Assembly (NCBI RefSeq): GCF_014641075.1
Contig: NZ_BMHP01000004.1
Coordinates: 558,001 to 622,000, forward strand
Reading direction: 5' to 3'
DNA length: 64,000 bases
Source: Paenibacillus nasutitermitis
GTDB taxonomy: Bacteria > Bacillota > Bacilli > Paenibacillales > Paenibacillaceae
Below the pieces are notes generated by a model. That model worked only from the letters and a program-made list of their open reading frames with translations. It was not told the DNA's origin and searched no databases. A program made the translations under genes and the position numbers. Shown here piece by piece: positions 27,643 through 35,188 of this stretch (the stretch's first letter is position 1; each line of letters begins with the position of its first letter).

Positions 27643-28751
27643 GTCGCATAGGAGCAGGAGGCAGCAGGAAAGTGGCGGCAATTGTGACGGAATACCGGCA
27701 CAATTCTCATGCGGAGATGATTATCGGCCGACTTCTTGGAGAGTTCGGCTATATCCCGCAGTTAGAAGTCGTCTCCTTGTATACGGACCAGATGCCTGAT
27801 AATGACAGGAGCCGGGCGGAGGCTGACAGATGCGGAATTGGTATTTTCACTTCAATAAGAGAGACGATTATGGCGGGAGGGCAGCCAATCGACGGCGTGA
27901 TCATCATTGGGGAGCACGGGGAATATCCGATCAACGACAAGGGGCAGAAAATGTATCCGCGCCGCTGGATGATGGAGCAGGTTCTGCAAGCGATCGATGA
28001 TCAGGGCTTACACATTCCGATTTTTCTGGATAAACATATGGCCTACGATTTTGAAGATGCGATGTGGATATACCGTGAGGTTACGAAGCGGGGTCTTCCT
28101 TTTCTTGGCGGATCATCCATCCCGCTTGCCCCGGTCGTACCTGCGTTAGATTTATCCTGTCTGAGAGATGTTAAGGAAATCTTCGTCACCAGCTGGCTGG
28201 GTACGGAATCTTACGGCTTCCATGGTATGGAGGTGCTGCAAAGTTTGGCGGAACGCCGAAGTGGCGGTGAAACGGGTGTATCCTCCATCGAGGTACTGGA
28301 AGGCGATGACGTCTGGAAGGCAATGAACAGGGGCGAGTGGCCGGATTCGATGATGCATCAGGCGCTCTCCACCTACCCTTCACATAAAGAAGGGCATCCT
28401 TGGGAGCTAGTCGAGCATCCTGTATTATTCTTATTTAACTATATTGATGGCCTGAAGGGATATGTCCTGCAGTTGGGCAATTACATTAACCAATGGGCCT
28501 TCTCGCTTCGTACACTCGGAGGACAATCGTATGCTGCCAGGCATAATTCGGATTTGGCTCGTCCTTATAACCATTTCGGCACTTTGACCCGGCTTATTGA
28601 AGAGATGGTCATAACCGGCCGGTCTTCCGTAGCCATTGAACGTACGCTGCTGACGACTGGAATGATCGATATCGGAATGGATTGTTTATATCGCAAGCGG
28701 GGAAGACTGACGCCGGAACTGGCGATTTGCTACAACAGTAAGAGTCGATGA
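27639..28751 (+). CDS. Uncharacterised conserved protein of a sugar-cluster family
   Basis: 370 aa from the ATG at 27639, which overlaps the 49-aa gene stop. A GTG at 27672 behind AGGAGG is an alternative start. The protein begins with a Rossmann-like strand (KVAAIVTEYRHNSHAEMIIG) and has conserved-looking segments GVIIIGEHGEYPINDKGQ, PIFLDKHMAYDF and FLGGSSIPLAP, and later ETGVSSIEVLEGDDVWKA. I recall similar proteins without known function in several phyla, distantly like Gfo/Idh/MocA dehydrogenases but without a clear glycine motif. The His, Asp and Glu in these segments could bind a metal. It probably acts on the imported substrate. Confidence 0.7.
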   Translation: MSRIGAGGSRKVAAIVTEYRHNSHAEMIIGRLLGEFGYIPQLEVVSLYTDQMPDNDRSRAEADRCGIGIFTSIRETIMAGGQPIDGVIIIGEHGEYPINDKGQKMYPRRWMMEQVLQAIDDQGLHIPIFLDKHMAYDFEDAMWIYREVTKRGLPFLGGSSIPLAPVVPALDLSCLRDVKEIFVTSWLGTESYGFHGMEVLQSLAERRSGGETGVSSIEVLEGDDVWKAMNRGEWPDSMMHQALSTYPSHKEGHPWELVEHPVLFLFNYIDGLKGYVLQLGNYINQWAFSLRTLGGQSYAARHNSDLARPYNHFGTLTRLIEEMVITGRSSVAIERTLLTTGMIDIGMDCLYRKRGRLTPELAICYNSKSR

Positions 28752-28843
28752 GGCGGAGTCTGTGACAACAGGGCAGAAGGATGGAAAGTTGATGGGCTGA
28801 CGAGTTGATTGAAGAAGCTTCCCATTAGAAAGGATGATGTCCT

Positions 28844-29023
28844 ATGCTAAGCAGTATAGGAATACCCGGATTAATCTTAATTTTTCTATTAGCTCTACTC
28901 CTATTCGGCCCAAGTAAGCTTCCCGAGCTTGGCCGGTCTTTTGGCACCACATTAAGAGAATTCAAGAAATCCACAAAGGAATTAACCGCAATCGAAGGTG
29001 AAGAAGGCAAGAAGGAGTCTTAA
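28844..29023 (+). CDS. tatA: Twin-arginine translocase component TatA
   Basis: 59 aa, found by reading the region directly because it is very short. The N-terminal hydrophobic helix ([18 protein letters not shown]) is followed by the hallmark [12 protein letters not shown] hinge, an amphipathic helix ([11 protein letters not shown]) and an acidic/lysine tail, as in Bacillus TatA proteins. An AAAGGATG-like ribosome binding site is upstream. It lies 92 bases after the 370-aa gene and before a strong terminator. The first gene of this cluster encodes a Tat-signal protein, so this TatA may serve it. No tatC is in the window. Confidence 0.92.
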   Translation: MLSSIGIPGLILIFLLALLLFGPSKLPELGRSFGTTLREFKKSTKELTAIEGEEGKKES

Positions 29024-29058
29024 TCTTTATAATTGCATGAATCGTACCTCTCCTACTT

Positions 29059-29111
29059 AAGAGAACAGGTCCATGTCATCCCAGATGACATGAACCTGTT
29101 CTCTTATTTTT
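29059..29111 (+). terminator. Strong terminator ending the sugar/Tat cluster
   Basis: AAGAGAACAGGT and ACCTGTTCTCTT, plus an inner CATGTCATC/GATGACATG stem, give a stem of about 20 bp. ATTTTT follows. It confirms tatA as the last gene of the cluster. Confidence 0.92.
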
Positions 29112-29188
29112 CATATAGAATGATTAGGGGAAGAAACCCACTCCGGCGCCAATAGGGCTGTATACGCAGGAAGGAATGCCTCCAACGT

Positions 29189-29449
29189 TTATTTGTGTTT
29201 CCGCCAATCCAGACTGCTGTTGTTCAGCAAATGGCCGAAATCATTCTCCAGCCGTTTCTTCTCGGCATTTACGGCTTCTTCCGCCCGCAGCCGCTGCTTT
29301 TCTTTTGCCTCGGCCTCGTCAGCCTTCAGCGCATCGCTTTGCGCCTTTAACCGTTCGAGCACATCGGGACGCAGAAGATCCTTCAGCGTTGCCGGTTTGT
29401 CTCCGGCATCCGCCTTGGGTGCAGGTTTTGCTCTGTTTTTTTTGGCCAA
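29189..29449 (-). CDS. yqkE: YqkE-like protein (DUF3886)
   Basis: 86 aa, minus strand. Lys/Ala/Glu-rich and highly charged throughout, with a central LKDLLRPDVLERLKAQSDAL and a long helical stretch of Ala, Glu and Arg ending in WRKHK. This matches the Bacillus YqkE/DUF3886 family, whose function is unknown. It is convergent with tatA across the terminator. Confidence 0.8.
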   Translation of the reverse strand: MAKKNRAKPAPKADAGDKPATLKDLLRPDVLERLKAQSDALKADEAEAKEKQRLRAEEAVNAEKKRLENDFGHLLNNSSLDWRKHK

Positions 29450-29723
29450 GTGGAACCACCTCGATTTTTTATTCTATCCTACCAGATTAGCGGCAGCGAA
29501 AGCCAGTTCTGCAGGGGCCTTGGTCAAACATTGCAAAAAATTAACTTTATGGATTGGGAAAAAGCAAATATAATAAGCATTTACCCGAATCAATTTCATA
29601 ATTGCATATTCAGCTTAATCTTCACAATAGGTTGATTGTATAAAACCAACCAAACGACACGTCGTGTAGCGATTTTCCCTCATTATGAAATTGATTCACC
29701 ACAAACAAAAAAAGGTGATGAAT

Positions 29724-30902
29724 ATGAAAAATTGTGCCATATACAGCACTTCAATTAATGTGGATCAGATTATGGACAGGCTCCGGCGTCTTTACCCGAA
29801 AGCTTCCATCAAGTCAAACGGGGACGGGACTGAAATCAATGTTATTCATAAAAAATGGTTGAGCAAGACGGTAAATACCTTTACGGTCATGACCAGCGGG
29901 ACCGATCCGGAGACATTTGTTGAGATGATTGACGGCATGGGCCATTTTTTCAGCAGGGTCCCGGCCCGGAATACAGACATTCAGGAGAAGCTGCTGCTTC
30001 AGATTTCCACGTTTAATATGGTGATCGGCGTGCAAACCGAAAAAGACATCGCAGAGCCGTTCTATTCGGAGCTGCTCCAGCTGACCGGGCAATTAAACGG
30101 CTTGATTCTGATGGGTGGGAAAAGGCTGTTGAATGACAAAGGCGAGCTGGTGATGGATGCTGACGGCGTTTCGCGGGTCGAGGATCTGGTAGTCACCGCC
30201 CATACCAGCTACCTGCATAAGGATTTGCGCGAGACGGTACCGGCGCTGCTGCGCAAGGAACGTTCGGAGGCTTTGCTTACGGAGAGGGGCATCCCTTTCA
30301 ATAAAACGCTTCCTGTTCTGGCTGCGGAAGAAGCGGTTGCGATCCGCAGCAGGGAAGAGATTGCGGGACGAGCCATCGCTTTATGTATTGCCGCCTTGAA
30401 AGGCGAATGCTGCGCCACCGACTATAAGCCGGAAGAGACAAAAGCGCTGATTGGCCAGGTGATGCAGCAGTATGGTGCGGAACCACTCCTGTCTCCCCGG
30501 GAGAGCGCGTTTATCGCAAATGATCATCCGGACGATGCGCAGGCGATACAGTTCGCCTGGTGCTATGAAGGGTATTGGGTGTTGCTGTGGGCATTGGGTT
30601 ATGTGGAGCGGCTGGATGCCCCTGTACAAGTATGCGATGTGGAGGCTGCCGTATCGATTTTACACCGGTACGACACGTATGAGGCGTTTCTTGCCGATGC
30701 GCGGGTAAGGACGAAAAGCGAGATTTTGGATGAGGCCGATCTAATCTACCGTTATCATTGGGCTTGCGTCGATGCCCGTCTTCATAATCAGCCCGTTCCC
30801 GGGGGACTGGAAAGCGGGGTTGTTTTTGAGAGGCACCGCGCCCTGAACTGGCTCACGACCTCGATGAATCAGGAATGGGATGAGGTTGCCACCCATACCT
30901 GA
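29724..30902 (+). CDS. DUF4272 domain-containing protein
   Basis: 392 aa from the ATG at 29724, six bases after an AAAGGTGATG ribosome binding site; the frame is open 39 bases further upstream. The N-terminal half (to about residue 150) is alpha/beta with MTSGTDPETFVEMIDGMGHF. The C-terminal half holds the DUF4272 pattern, with ALLRKERSEALLTERGIPFN and FAWCYEGYWVLLWALGYVE, ending near WLTTSMNQEWDEV. The family has no assigned function. It is probably cytoplasmic and monocistronic. Confidence 0.85.
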   Translation: MKNCAIYSTSINVDQIMDRLRRLYPKASIKSNGDGTEINVIHKKWLSKTVNTFTVMTSGTDPETFVEMIDGMGHFFSRVPARNTDIQEKLLLQISTFNMVIGVQTEKDIAEPFYSELLQLTGQLNGLILMGGKRLLNDKGELVMDADGVSRVEDLVVTAHTSYLHKDLRETVPALLRKERSEALLTERGIPFNKTLPVLAAEEAVAIRSREEIAGRAIALCIAALKGECCATDYKPEETKALIGQVMQQYGAEPLLSPRESAFIANDHPDDAQAIQFAWCYEGYWVLLWALGYVERLDAPVQVCDVEAAVSILHRYDTYEAFLADARVRTKSEILDEADLIYRYHWACVDARLHNQPVPGGLESGVVFERHRALNWLTTSMNQEWDEVATHT

Positions 30903-31065
30903 CAGACGAACGAGTAAAGCTCTTCCGAAGCTTGTTTAGTTTTGGTTGAATTCCGTTCTGTGCGTCCTGACACATGTGATTCATTTATTTAATTACAACT
31001 TTTCGCGCGCCTCTCCCGGCGTGCGTTTATTGCACCAATGTCGCCTTGCGTCAAAGCGCAGCAGA

Positions 31066-31353
31066 ATGGCGATCGCACACCACCTGCCTGGAAAAGCCAA
31101 GAACGCGGCCTTATGTACGATCAGGCGCAGCATTCTTGGCTTTTGGCTCTTGCTGGGTTATTCATTAATATTCCCGGCTGCCTTAAGTCTTTTTGCAATT
31201 GCTTTAAACTCTTCCGCAATAGACGGAGCCTGGCTGCCGATAGGAATTGGCAGCCTGGTCTTGGCTTACTATTTATGGAAAGGTGGTTTTTACCATCTCC
31301 AGCGGTACCTATCCTTTGAAGCAATCAGCGGAGAGAAGCAATCAGCCCTTTGA
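31066..31353 (+). CDS. Possible small membrane protein
   Basis: An open frame here encodes two hydrophobic segments (ILGFWLLLGYSLIFPAALSL and AWLPIGIGSLVLAYYLW) followed by a charged end. The frame stays open to 30946, but upstream residues look non-coding, so I place the start at the ATG at 31066, which lacks a good ribosome binding site. It overlaps the convergent ldh gene by 29 bases. The two clean helices make it plausible, but the weak start keeps confidence low. Confidence 0.35.
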   Translation: MAIAHHLPGKAKNAALCTIRRSILGFWLLLGYSLIFPAALSLFAIALNSSAIDGAWLPIGIGSLVLAYYLWKGGFYHLQRYLSFEAISGEKQSAL

Positions 31354-32236
31354 GCTTATCGGCAGATTGGGCGAGCAGCTTCTGTTCGTCAGCCGTCAGG
31401 CGGATGGGCATGATTTCACGAACGCCCTGGCGGTCGACGATGCAGGGCACGCCAAGATACACATCGGACACCCCGTGGTATTGATTCAGAAGCGTCGAGA
31501 CATTCAATACGGCTCCTTCATCGCCAAGGATTGCGGTGCAGATCCGGTCGAGGGCAAGTGCGATCGCGTAATAGGTTGCGCCCTTCGCATTAATGATCTG
31601 ATAGGCGGCATCGCGGGTGTTGACGAAGATTTCTTCCTTCTCTTCTCCGCTTATTTGAAGCTCCGTTCCCGCCACATTGGCCAGGCTCCAGACCGGGAGC
31701 TCGGAGTCGCCGTGCTCTCCGATGATGTGAGCGTGTACGCTGCGCGAGTCGATCTTCAACTGCTCACCGATTAAATAACGGAAACGGGCGCTGTCGAGAA
31801 GCGTGCCGGAGCCAATGATACGGTTTGCCGGCCAGCCTGATTTTTTCCAGGTGAAGTAGCTCATAATATCGACGGGGTTGGAAGCAACCAGGATAATCCC
31901 ATGGGTGTTGTGGTGCAGCACCTCTGTAATGATACTCTCAAAAATAGCGACATTTCGTTTCAGCAGATCAGTGCGTGACTCTCCCTCCCGTTGGGCAGCC
32001 CCAGCCGTAATGACGATAATGTCCGCCTTCCGGCAGTCCTCATAAGTACCGGCCCACACCTTGGCCCCCTCCAGAAAAGGCATGCCGTGATTCATATCCA
32101 GCGCATCGCCGACTGCTTTATTGTGGTTGGCGTCGATTAATACCAGTTCATCCACCCGGTTCCGCAGCAGCAGTGTATAGGCTGTTGTAGATCCTACGGC
32201 ACCCGTGCCGATAATGACAATCCGTGTTTTCTTCAT
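31325..32236 (-). CDS. ldh: L-lactate dehydrogenase
   Basis: 303 aa, minus strand, from the ATG at 32236 with GGAAGGAG nine bases upstream; the open frame extends further. NAD binding is by GTGAVGSTTAY near residue 10, and the catalytic His lies in the signature IIGEHGDSE. The Asn of the VASNPVD segment and the Arg of GESRTDLLKRN are in their usual places. It reduces pyruvate to L-lactate to regenerate NAD during fermentation. Malate dehydrogenase is less likely because of the EHGDSE context and overall pattern. Confidence 0.93.
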   Translation of the reverse strand: MKKTRIVIIGTGAVGSTTAYTLLLRNRVDELVLIDANHNKAVGDALDMNHGMPFLEGAKVWAGTYEDCRKADIIVITAGAAQREGESRTDLLKRNVAIFESIITEVLHHNTHGIILVASNPVDIMSYFTWKKSGWPANRIIGSGTLLDSARFRYLIGEQLKIDSRSVHAHIIGEHGDSELPVWSLANVAGTELQISGEEKEEIFVNTRDAAYQIINAKGATYYAIALALDRICTAILGDEGAVLNVSTLLNQYHGVSDVYLGVPCIVDRQGVREIMPIRLTADEQKLLAQSADKLKGLIASLR

Positions 32237-32689
32237 AAGCCGCCATCTCCTTCCCAAGTACCGTTTTCGTATGAATAATGTAACATATTTCCGACTTGAA
32301 GCTGTGCTAACCATCACGATAGCTAAGAAAAAGATGAAATGAGCAGGAAAAGGATTCACAAAGCGGTTCGAATAGGTAATGATTAACAGTGTTAAGGAGG
32401 TAATGATTAACAGGATGAAAGAAGCAGAATAACAGTCTGGAAGAATAAGATGATCCCGATGAAAGAGGTAGATGATCCATGTGAAAGAGATCGTAACTAG
32501 CAGTATGAAAAAAGAATAATGACTACCATTAAGACAGAGGCAGATTAGCAGTATGAAAGATTGTCATCGCATCAGATCCGACAATTATGAGCAGGTACTA
32601 TAAAAAGATGGTACTTCTGCCAACCAGGTATTCTTTGTAAGATTAAGACATCAAGAACAACCAGTTACCAAAACGGGAGGGCTTCATAA
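32237..32689. other. AT-rich intergenic region with degenerate repeats
   Basis: About 450 bases between divergent ldh and the YiaA/B gene with no convincing gene. It contains two identical 16-mers AGGTAATGATTAACAG (32374-32389 and 32398-32413, 24-bp period) and several further degenerate runs such as AACAGxxTGAAAGA and AGCAGTATGAAA. No Rex-type operator was seen for ldh. Confidence 0.6.
32374..32413 (+). repeat. Two-copy 24-bp-period direct repeat
   Basis: AGGTAATGATTAACAG occurs at 32374-32389 and again at 32398-32413. The following DNA carries looser copies with TGAAAGA. It may be a small expanded array or regulator-binding repeats. Confidence 0.6.
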
Positions 32690-33211
32690 ATGGAAACCAT
32701 GCAGCAACAGCAGCCACAATCACAACCACAATCACAACCACAACCACGGAAAACAATGAACTTTTACCGCAGACGCAACACACCTACATATACCTTCATG
32801 GCCTGGGCGGCATTTCTGCTGGCATGCGGTTTTGAATTTGTCGGCATCTACACCTTAAAACAGCCGCTGTCCGTTCAAGGCTATTATGCGGTTACCGGAT
32901 TTCTGATCATCATCACCTCATTCCTGCTGCAAAAAGTAGCCCGGGATAACGATGAAGATAAATTTCTGAAAGACCAGTCGCCGAGCTACAGAGCCCGCAA
33001 CACATCTGCCTTTAGCTTCATGGCCTGGGCCGGTTTCATAATCGCCGTTCTGGCTGAATATGTCGGGTTGTATACGCTGGAAGAACCATTCCATGTAAAA
33101 GGCTACTATGCCATCGCCGGTGCGTTTCTGATCGTATCCTGTCTGGTACTCCAAAAAACCATCCGCGACAACGAAGAGGATAATGCATATTTAAAAAGTG
33201 ATGAAGAGTAG
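32690..33211 (+). CDS. YiaA/YiaB two-helix membrane protein with duplicated domain
   Basis: 173 aa. An N-terminal Gln/Pro/Ser-rich tail (low complexity, about 20 residues) precedes two homologous halves. Each has two hydrophobic helices, with matching segments FMAWAAFLLACGFEFVGIYT and FMAWAGFIIAVLAEYVGLYT, then GYYAVTGFLIIITSFLLQK and GYYAIAGAFLIVSCLVLQK. This is the YiaA/B-like membrane family (PF05360 type) as a tandem duplication. Its function is unknown. The start has an AACGGGAGGG ribosome binding site. Confidence 0.88.
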   Translation: METMQQQQPQSQPQSQPQPRKTMNFYRRRNTPTYTFMAWAAFLLACGFEFVGIYTLKQPLSVQGYYAVTGFLIIITSFLLQKVARDNDEDKFLKDQSPSYRARNTSAFSFMAWAGFIIAVLAEYVGLYTLEEPFHVKGYYAIAGAFLIVSCLVLQKTIRDNEEDNAYLKSDEE

Positions 33212-33267
33212 GAAGATTTGGGGGCAGCTCGATAGCAGGTGAGCAGGGGGAATCAGTAGAGGGAAAA

Positions 33268-33540
33268 GCGGCAGCGTGGCCCCGTCCCGGCATGGCCGGC
33301 AGGCCGCAGCAAGGAAAAACCGTCTTGCAGCCGCCTCGGCCACCGGTTCGGGCGCAGTAAGCCGGAAAAACCTTGCTGCATGGCAGCTCGGCCCCGTCCG
33401 GCCCGGCCCGGCAGTCAGCAGCAAGGAAAAACCGTCTTGCAGCCGCCCGGGCCACCGGTTCGGGCGCTGTAAGCCGGAAAAACCTTGCTGCATGGCAGCA
33501 TGGCTCAGTTCGGACCCGCCAATCAGCACCGCTTGGGCCT
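33268..33540. repeat. GC-rich tandem repeat (112-bp period, about 2.3 copies)
   Basis: An 82-bp block at 33306-33387 recurs at 33418-33499 with only a few differences. The intervening GGCCCCGTCC/GGCAG segment also recurs before the first block and in part after the second, giving a 112-bp period. Each block begins with GCAGCAAGG and ends with CCTTGCTGC plus GGCAGC, so each can fold on itself. GC content is clearly above the surroundings. The period is not a multiple of three and all frames shift between copies, so it is not coding. It sits between the YiaA/B gene and the tRNA cluster. Confidence 0.88.
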
Positions 33541-33626
33541 GACCTCGGGGGATTGCAGCAGTGGCAGCTGCCCGACCACAAACCGGGAAGCTCATTGTGC
33601 TCCATAATTTTTTTTTGGAAAAGGGC

Positions 33627-33655
33627 TTGTCAAAATAACATCGTGCATGTTATAT
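33627..33655 (+). promoter_or_regulatory. Promoter of the tRNA cluster
   Basis: TTGTCA at 33627-33632 and TTATAT at 33650-33655 are spaced by 17 bases, about 40 bases before the tRNA-Thr gene. Confidence 0.65.
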
Positions 33656-33695
33656 TCTTGTTCTAGGCCCTAAATAATTTCGCCTTAACAACCAT

Positions 33696-33771
<76 letters not shown>

Positions 33772-33846
33772 TGATTGTTTTTGAAGCAAGACAAGGGATG
33801 CACACTCTGCGTTTTTTTTTCGCATATTGTCCGCATCAATCCGGAT

Positions 33847-33923
33847 GCGCCCTTAGCTCAGCTGGATAGAGCGTTTGACTTCGAATCAAAAGGCCGGGAG
33901 TTCGAATCTCTCAGGGCGCGCCA
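33847..33923 (+). tRNA. tRNA-Arg (anticodon TCG)
   Basis: A 77-nt cloverleaf with encoded CCA. The acceptor GCGCCCT pairs with AGGGCGC, and the anticodon stem TTTGA/TCAAA encloses CTTCGAA. The T arm contains GTTCGAATC. Anticodon UCG reads CGA. Confidence 0.97.
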
Positions 33924-33929
33924 TAATAA

Positions 33930-34006
33930 CGGGATGTAGCTCAGCTTGGTAGAGCACCTGGTTTGGGACCAGGGGGTCGCATGTTCAAATCGTGTCATCC
34001 CGACCA
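33930..34006 (+). tRNA. tRNA-Pro (anticodon TGG)
   Basis: A 77-nt cloverleaf with encoded CCA. The acceptor CGGGATG pairs with CATCCCG, and the anticodon stem CCTGG/CCAGG encloses TTTGGGA. The T arm contains GTTCAAATC. Anticodon UGG reads CCA. It lies only 6 bases after tRNA-Arg. Confidence 0.97.
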
Positions 34007-34025
34007 TACGTAAATCAACGAAATC

Positions 34026-34053
34026 TCTTGCCGCTCAGGCAAGGGATTTTTTT
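34026..34053 (+). terminator. Terminator of the tRNA cluster
   Basis: CTTGCC and GGCAAG form a hairpin with a 5-base loop, followed by GGATTTTTTT. Confidence 0.85.
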
Positions 34054-34094
34054 AAATGTAAGAAAGGTTAAGTTTTCACCTATACCAGGCTTAT

Positions 34095-34163
34095 GAAACT
34101 TGGCTAAGCCGCAAAGGACGGCGTTAGCCGTTTCCTCTTGTATGGCTCGATGGGGCAGAGAGG
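34095..34163 (+). other. Structured RNA candidate in the leader of the CYTH gene
   Basis: Hairpin one pairs GAAAC-TT-GGCTAA with TTAGCC-GTTTC (34095-34134) around CCGCAAAGGACGG. Hairpin two pairs CCTCT with AGAGG (34134-34163). The pattern looks like a structured leader or small RNA. I do not recognise it as a known riboswitch class, and no terminator follows before the gene at 34274. Confidence 0.3.
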
Positions 34164-34273
34164 GAGAACGGAAATACTCCCAGCAATCAAGCGGGCGGAG
34201 TTTGAAAGTGCCTTACTGGGTTGTGATATGATAAAGGGGATAGGGACATCTCATATAGAGGAGAATCGGCCAA

Positions 34274-34780
34274 ATGGCGTTGGAAATAGAGAGAAAATTT
34301 CTGTTGAAGGAATTCCCGTACGAATTGGTTGAAAGCGGGGACCTTGTGGTACGGTCCCGTCAGCGGATCGAACAGACTTACCTGGCGATTGATGAGACAC
34401 AGGAACTAAGGGTCCGCAGAATTACCGATTTGGGCTCTGGCAATGTGGAATATACCCATACATTCAAACGGGGAAACGGCCTTAGCCGGGAGGAAATTGA
34501 ATATTCCATCTCACAGTCTTTGTATGATCAGATTGTACAGGCTTTCCGCCTGATCCCGCTTACAAAAGAACGGACAACCGCCGATTGGGGTTCAACGGTT
34601 ATTGAAATTGACCAGTATGATCAGCTGGAGCTGCTTGTTGTGGAGGTCGAATTCGCCTCCCTCGACGAAGCGCTTGGGTTCACCGCCCCGGACTGGTTCG
34701 GCCAGGATATCAGCAAGAACAGGAGTTACAGCAACAAAACGGTATGGCGGGAGCTGCAGCAGCAATCAGCCGGAGATTGA
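34274..34780 (+). CDS. CYTH-domain protein (triphosphate tunnel metalloenzyme)
   Basis: 168 aa. The signature EIERKFLL sits at residues 4-11, the hallmark ExExK motif of the CYTH superfamily. It is followed by alternating charged strands (QELRVRRITD, EYTHTFKRG, STVIEIDQYD, LLVVEVEFAS), as expected for an eight-stranded tunnel. Members are inorganic triphosphatases, thiamine triphosphatases or class IV adenylate cyclases, and the exact reaction is not determined by these motifs. The start has an AGAGGAGAA ribosome binding site. Confidence 0.9.
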   Translation: MALEIERKFLLKEFPYELVESGDLVVRSRQRIEQTYLAIDETQELRVRRITDLGSGNVEYTHTFKRGNGLSREEIEYSISQSLYDQIVQAFRLIPLTKERTTADWGSTVIEIDQYDQLELLVVEVEFASLDEALGFTAPDWFGQDISKNRSYSNKTVWRELQQQSAGD

Positions 34781-34933
34781 TAATATTTGTTACCGCACCA
34801 TAATAACGGCGAGCGCGGTGTAAGCGTGTTTGAGCTATGGATGTTCTCCCCCAGTCATGGTAACAGTGCTTGAGACGTGGGATTTTCCATTGTGTTCAGG
34901 CTGATTTTAAACGATATAATGCGCATTCAAAGA

Positions 34934-34972
34934 AACGCCTGGCTTCCTGAAAGAGGATGCTGGGCGTTTTTT
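34934..34972 (+). terminator. Rho-independent terminator before the siderophore-binding gene
   Basis: AACGCC-T-GGC and GCT-G-GGCGTT pair around a 13-base loop and are followed by TTTTTT. Confidence 0.85.
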
Positions 34973-35011
34973 GTGCAGGCTACAGCTGTTTCAAGTGATG
35001 GTTAAAATCGA

Positions 35012-35064
35012 ATGTTGACAATAACATTGATAAAGATTATCATTATCAATGTTATTGTCAACAT
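35012..35064. promoter_or_regulatory. Palindromic promoter with Fur box (22-bp arms)
   Basis: Arms at 35012-35033 and 35043-35064 are perfect inverted copies separated by 9 bases. Inside, TTGACA (35015-35020) and TATCAT (35038-35043) are spaced 17 bases and make a good sigma-A promoter for the + strand gene. The 19-mer at 35029-35047 matches the Fur box consensus GATAATGATAATCATTATC at 17 of 19 positions. Iron-dependent repression of the downstream siderophore-binding lipoprotein is the natural reading. Confidence 0.85.
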
Positions 35065-35188
35065 GAAGGACAAACGTTAGAAGTCTAAAGGATTAACACC
35101 GTAAAATAGTTAAAGAGACAGAAGAAAACGGAGATGGCGAAAGCCGAATTGGCCGCTTATTGAACGGTCCTACAAGGGGGAAATAAAG

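Larger units (their letters stand above)
34781..35188. other. Intergenic region with terminator and iron-responsive promoter
   Basis: About 400 bases. A terminator lies at 34934-34972, and the iron-responsive palindromic promoter at 35012-35064. The remaining 5' leader of about 120 bases before the GTG start at 35189 shows no clear structure. Confidence 0.7.

Noticed and set aside
31121-31324. Hairpin GGCTGCC/GGCAGCC (near 31231-31255) as the ldh terminator
   Set aside because: It lies beyond the ldh stop on the minus strand but has no T-run there, and it falls in a possible coding frame.
32690-33211. The Gln/Pro/Ser N-terminal repeat of the YiaA/B-like protein as a separate repeat element
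   Set aside because: It is a short coding run of CAACCACAATCA-type codons within a well-started gene.
33191-33605. Long minus-strand frames of 134-189 codons across the GC-rich repeat, encoding repeated HAARFFRLTAPEP-like peptides
   Set aside because: The repeat period is 112 bases, so the frame changes between copies, and no ribosome binding site or family resemblance exists. High GC alone creates such frames.
34095-34163. Assignment as a c-di-GMP-I, ZTP, TPP, SAM or T-box riboswitch
   Set aside because: The conserved core sequences of these classes are not present; only a generic hairpin pair can be supported.
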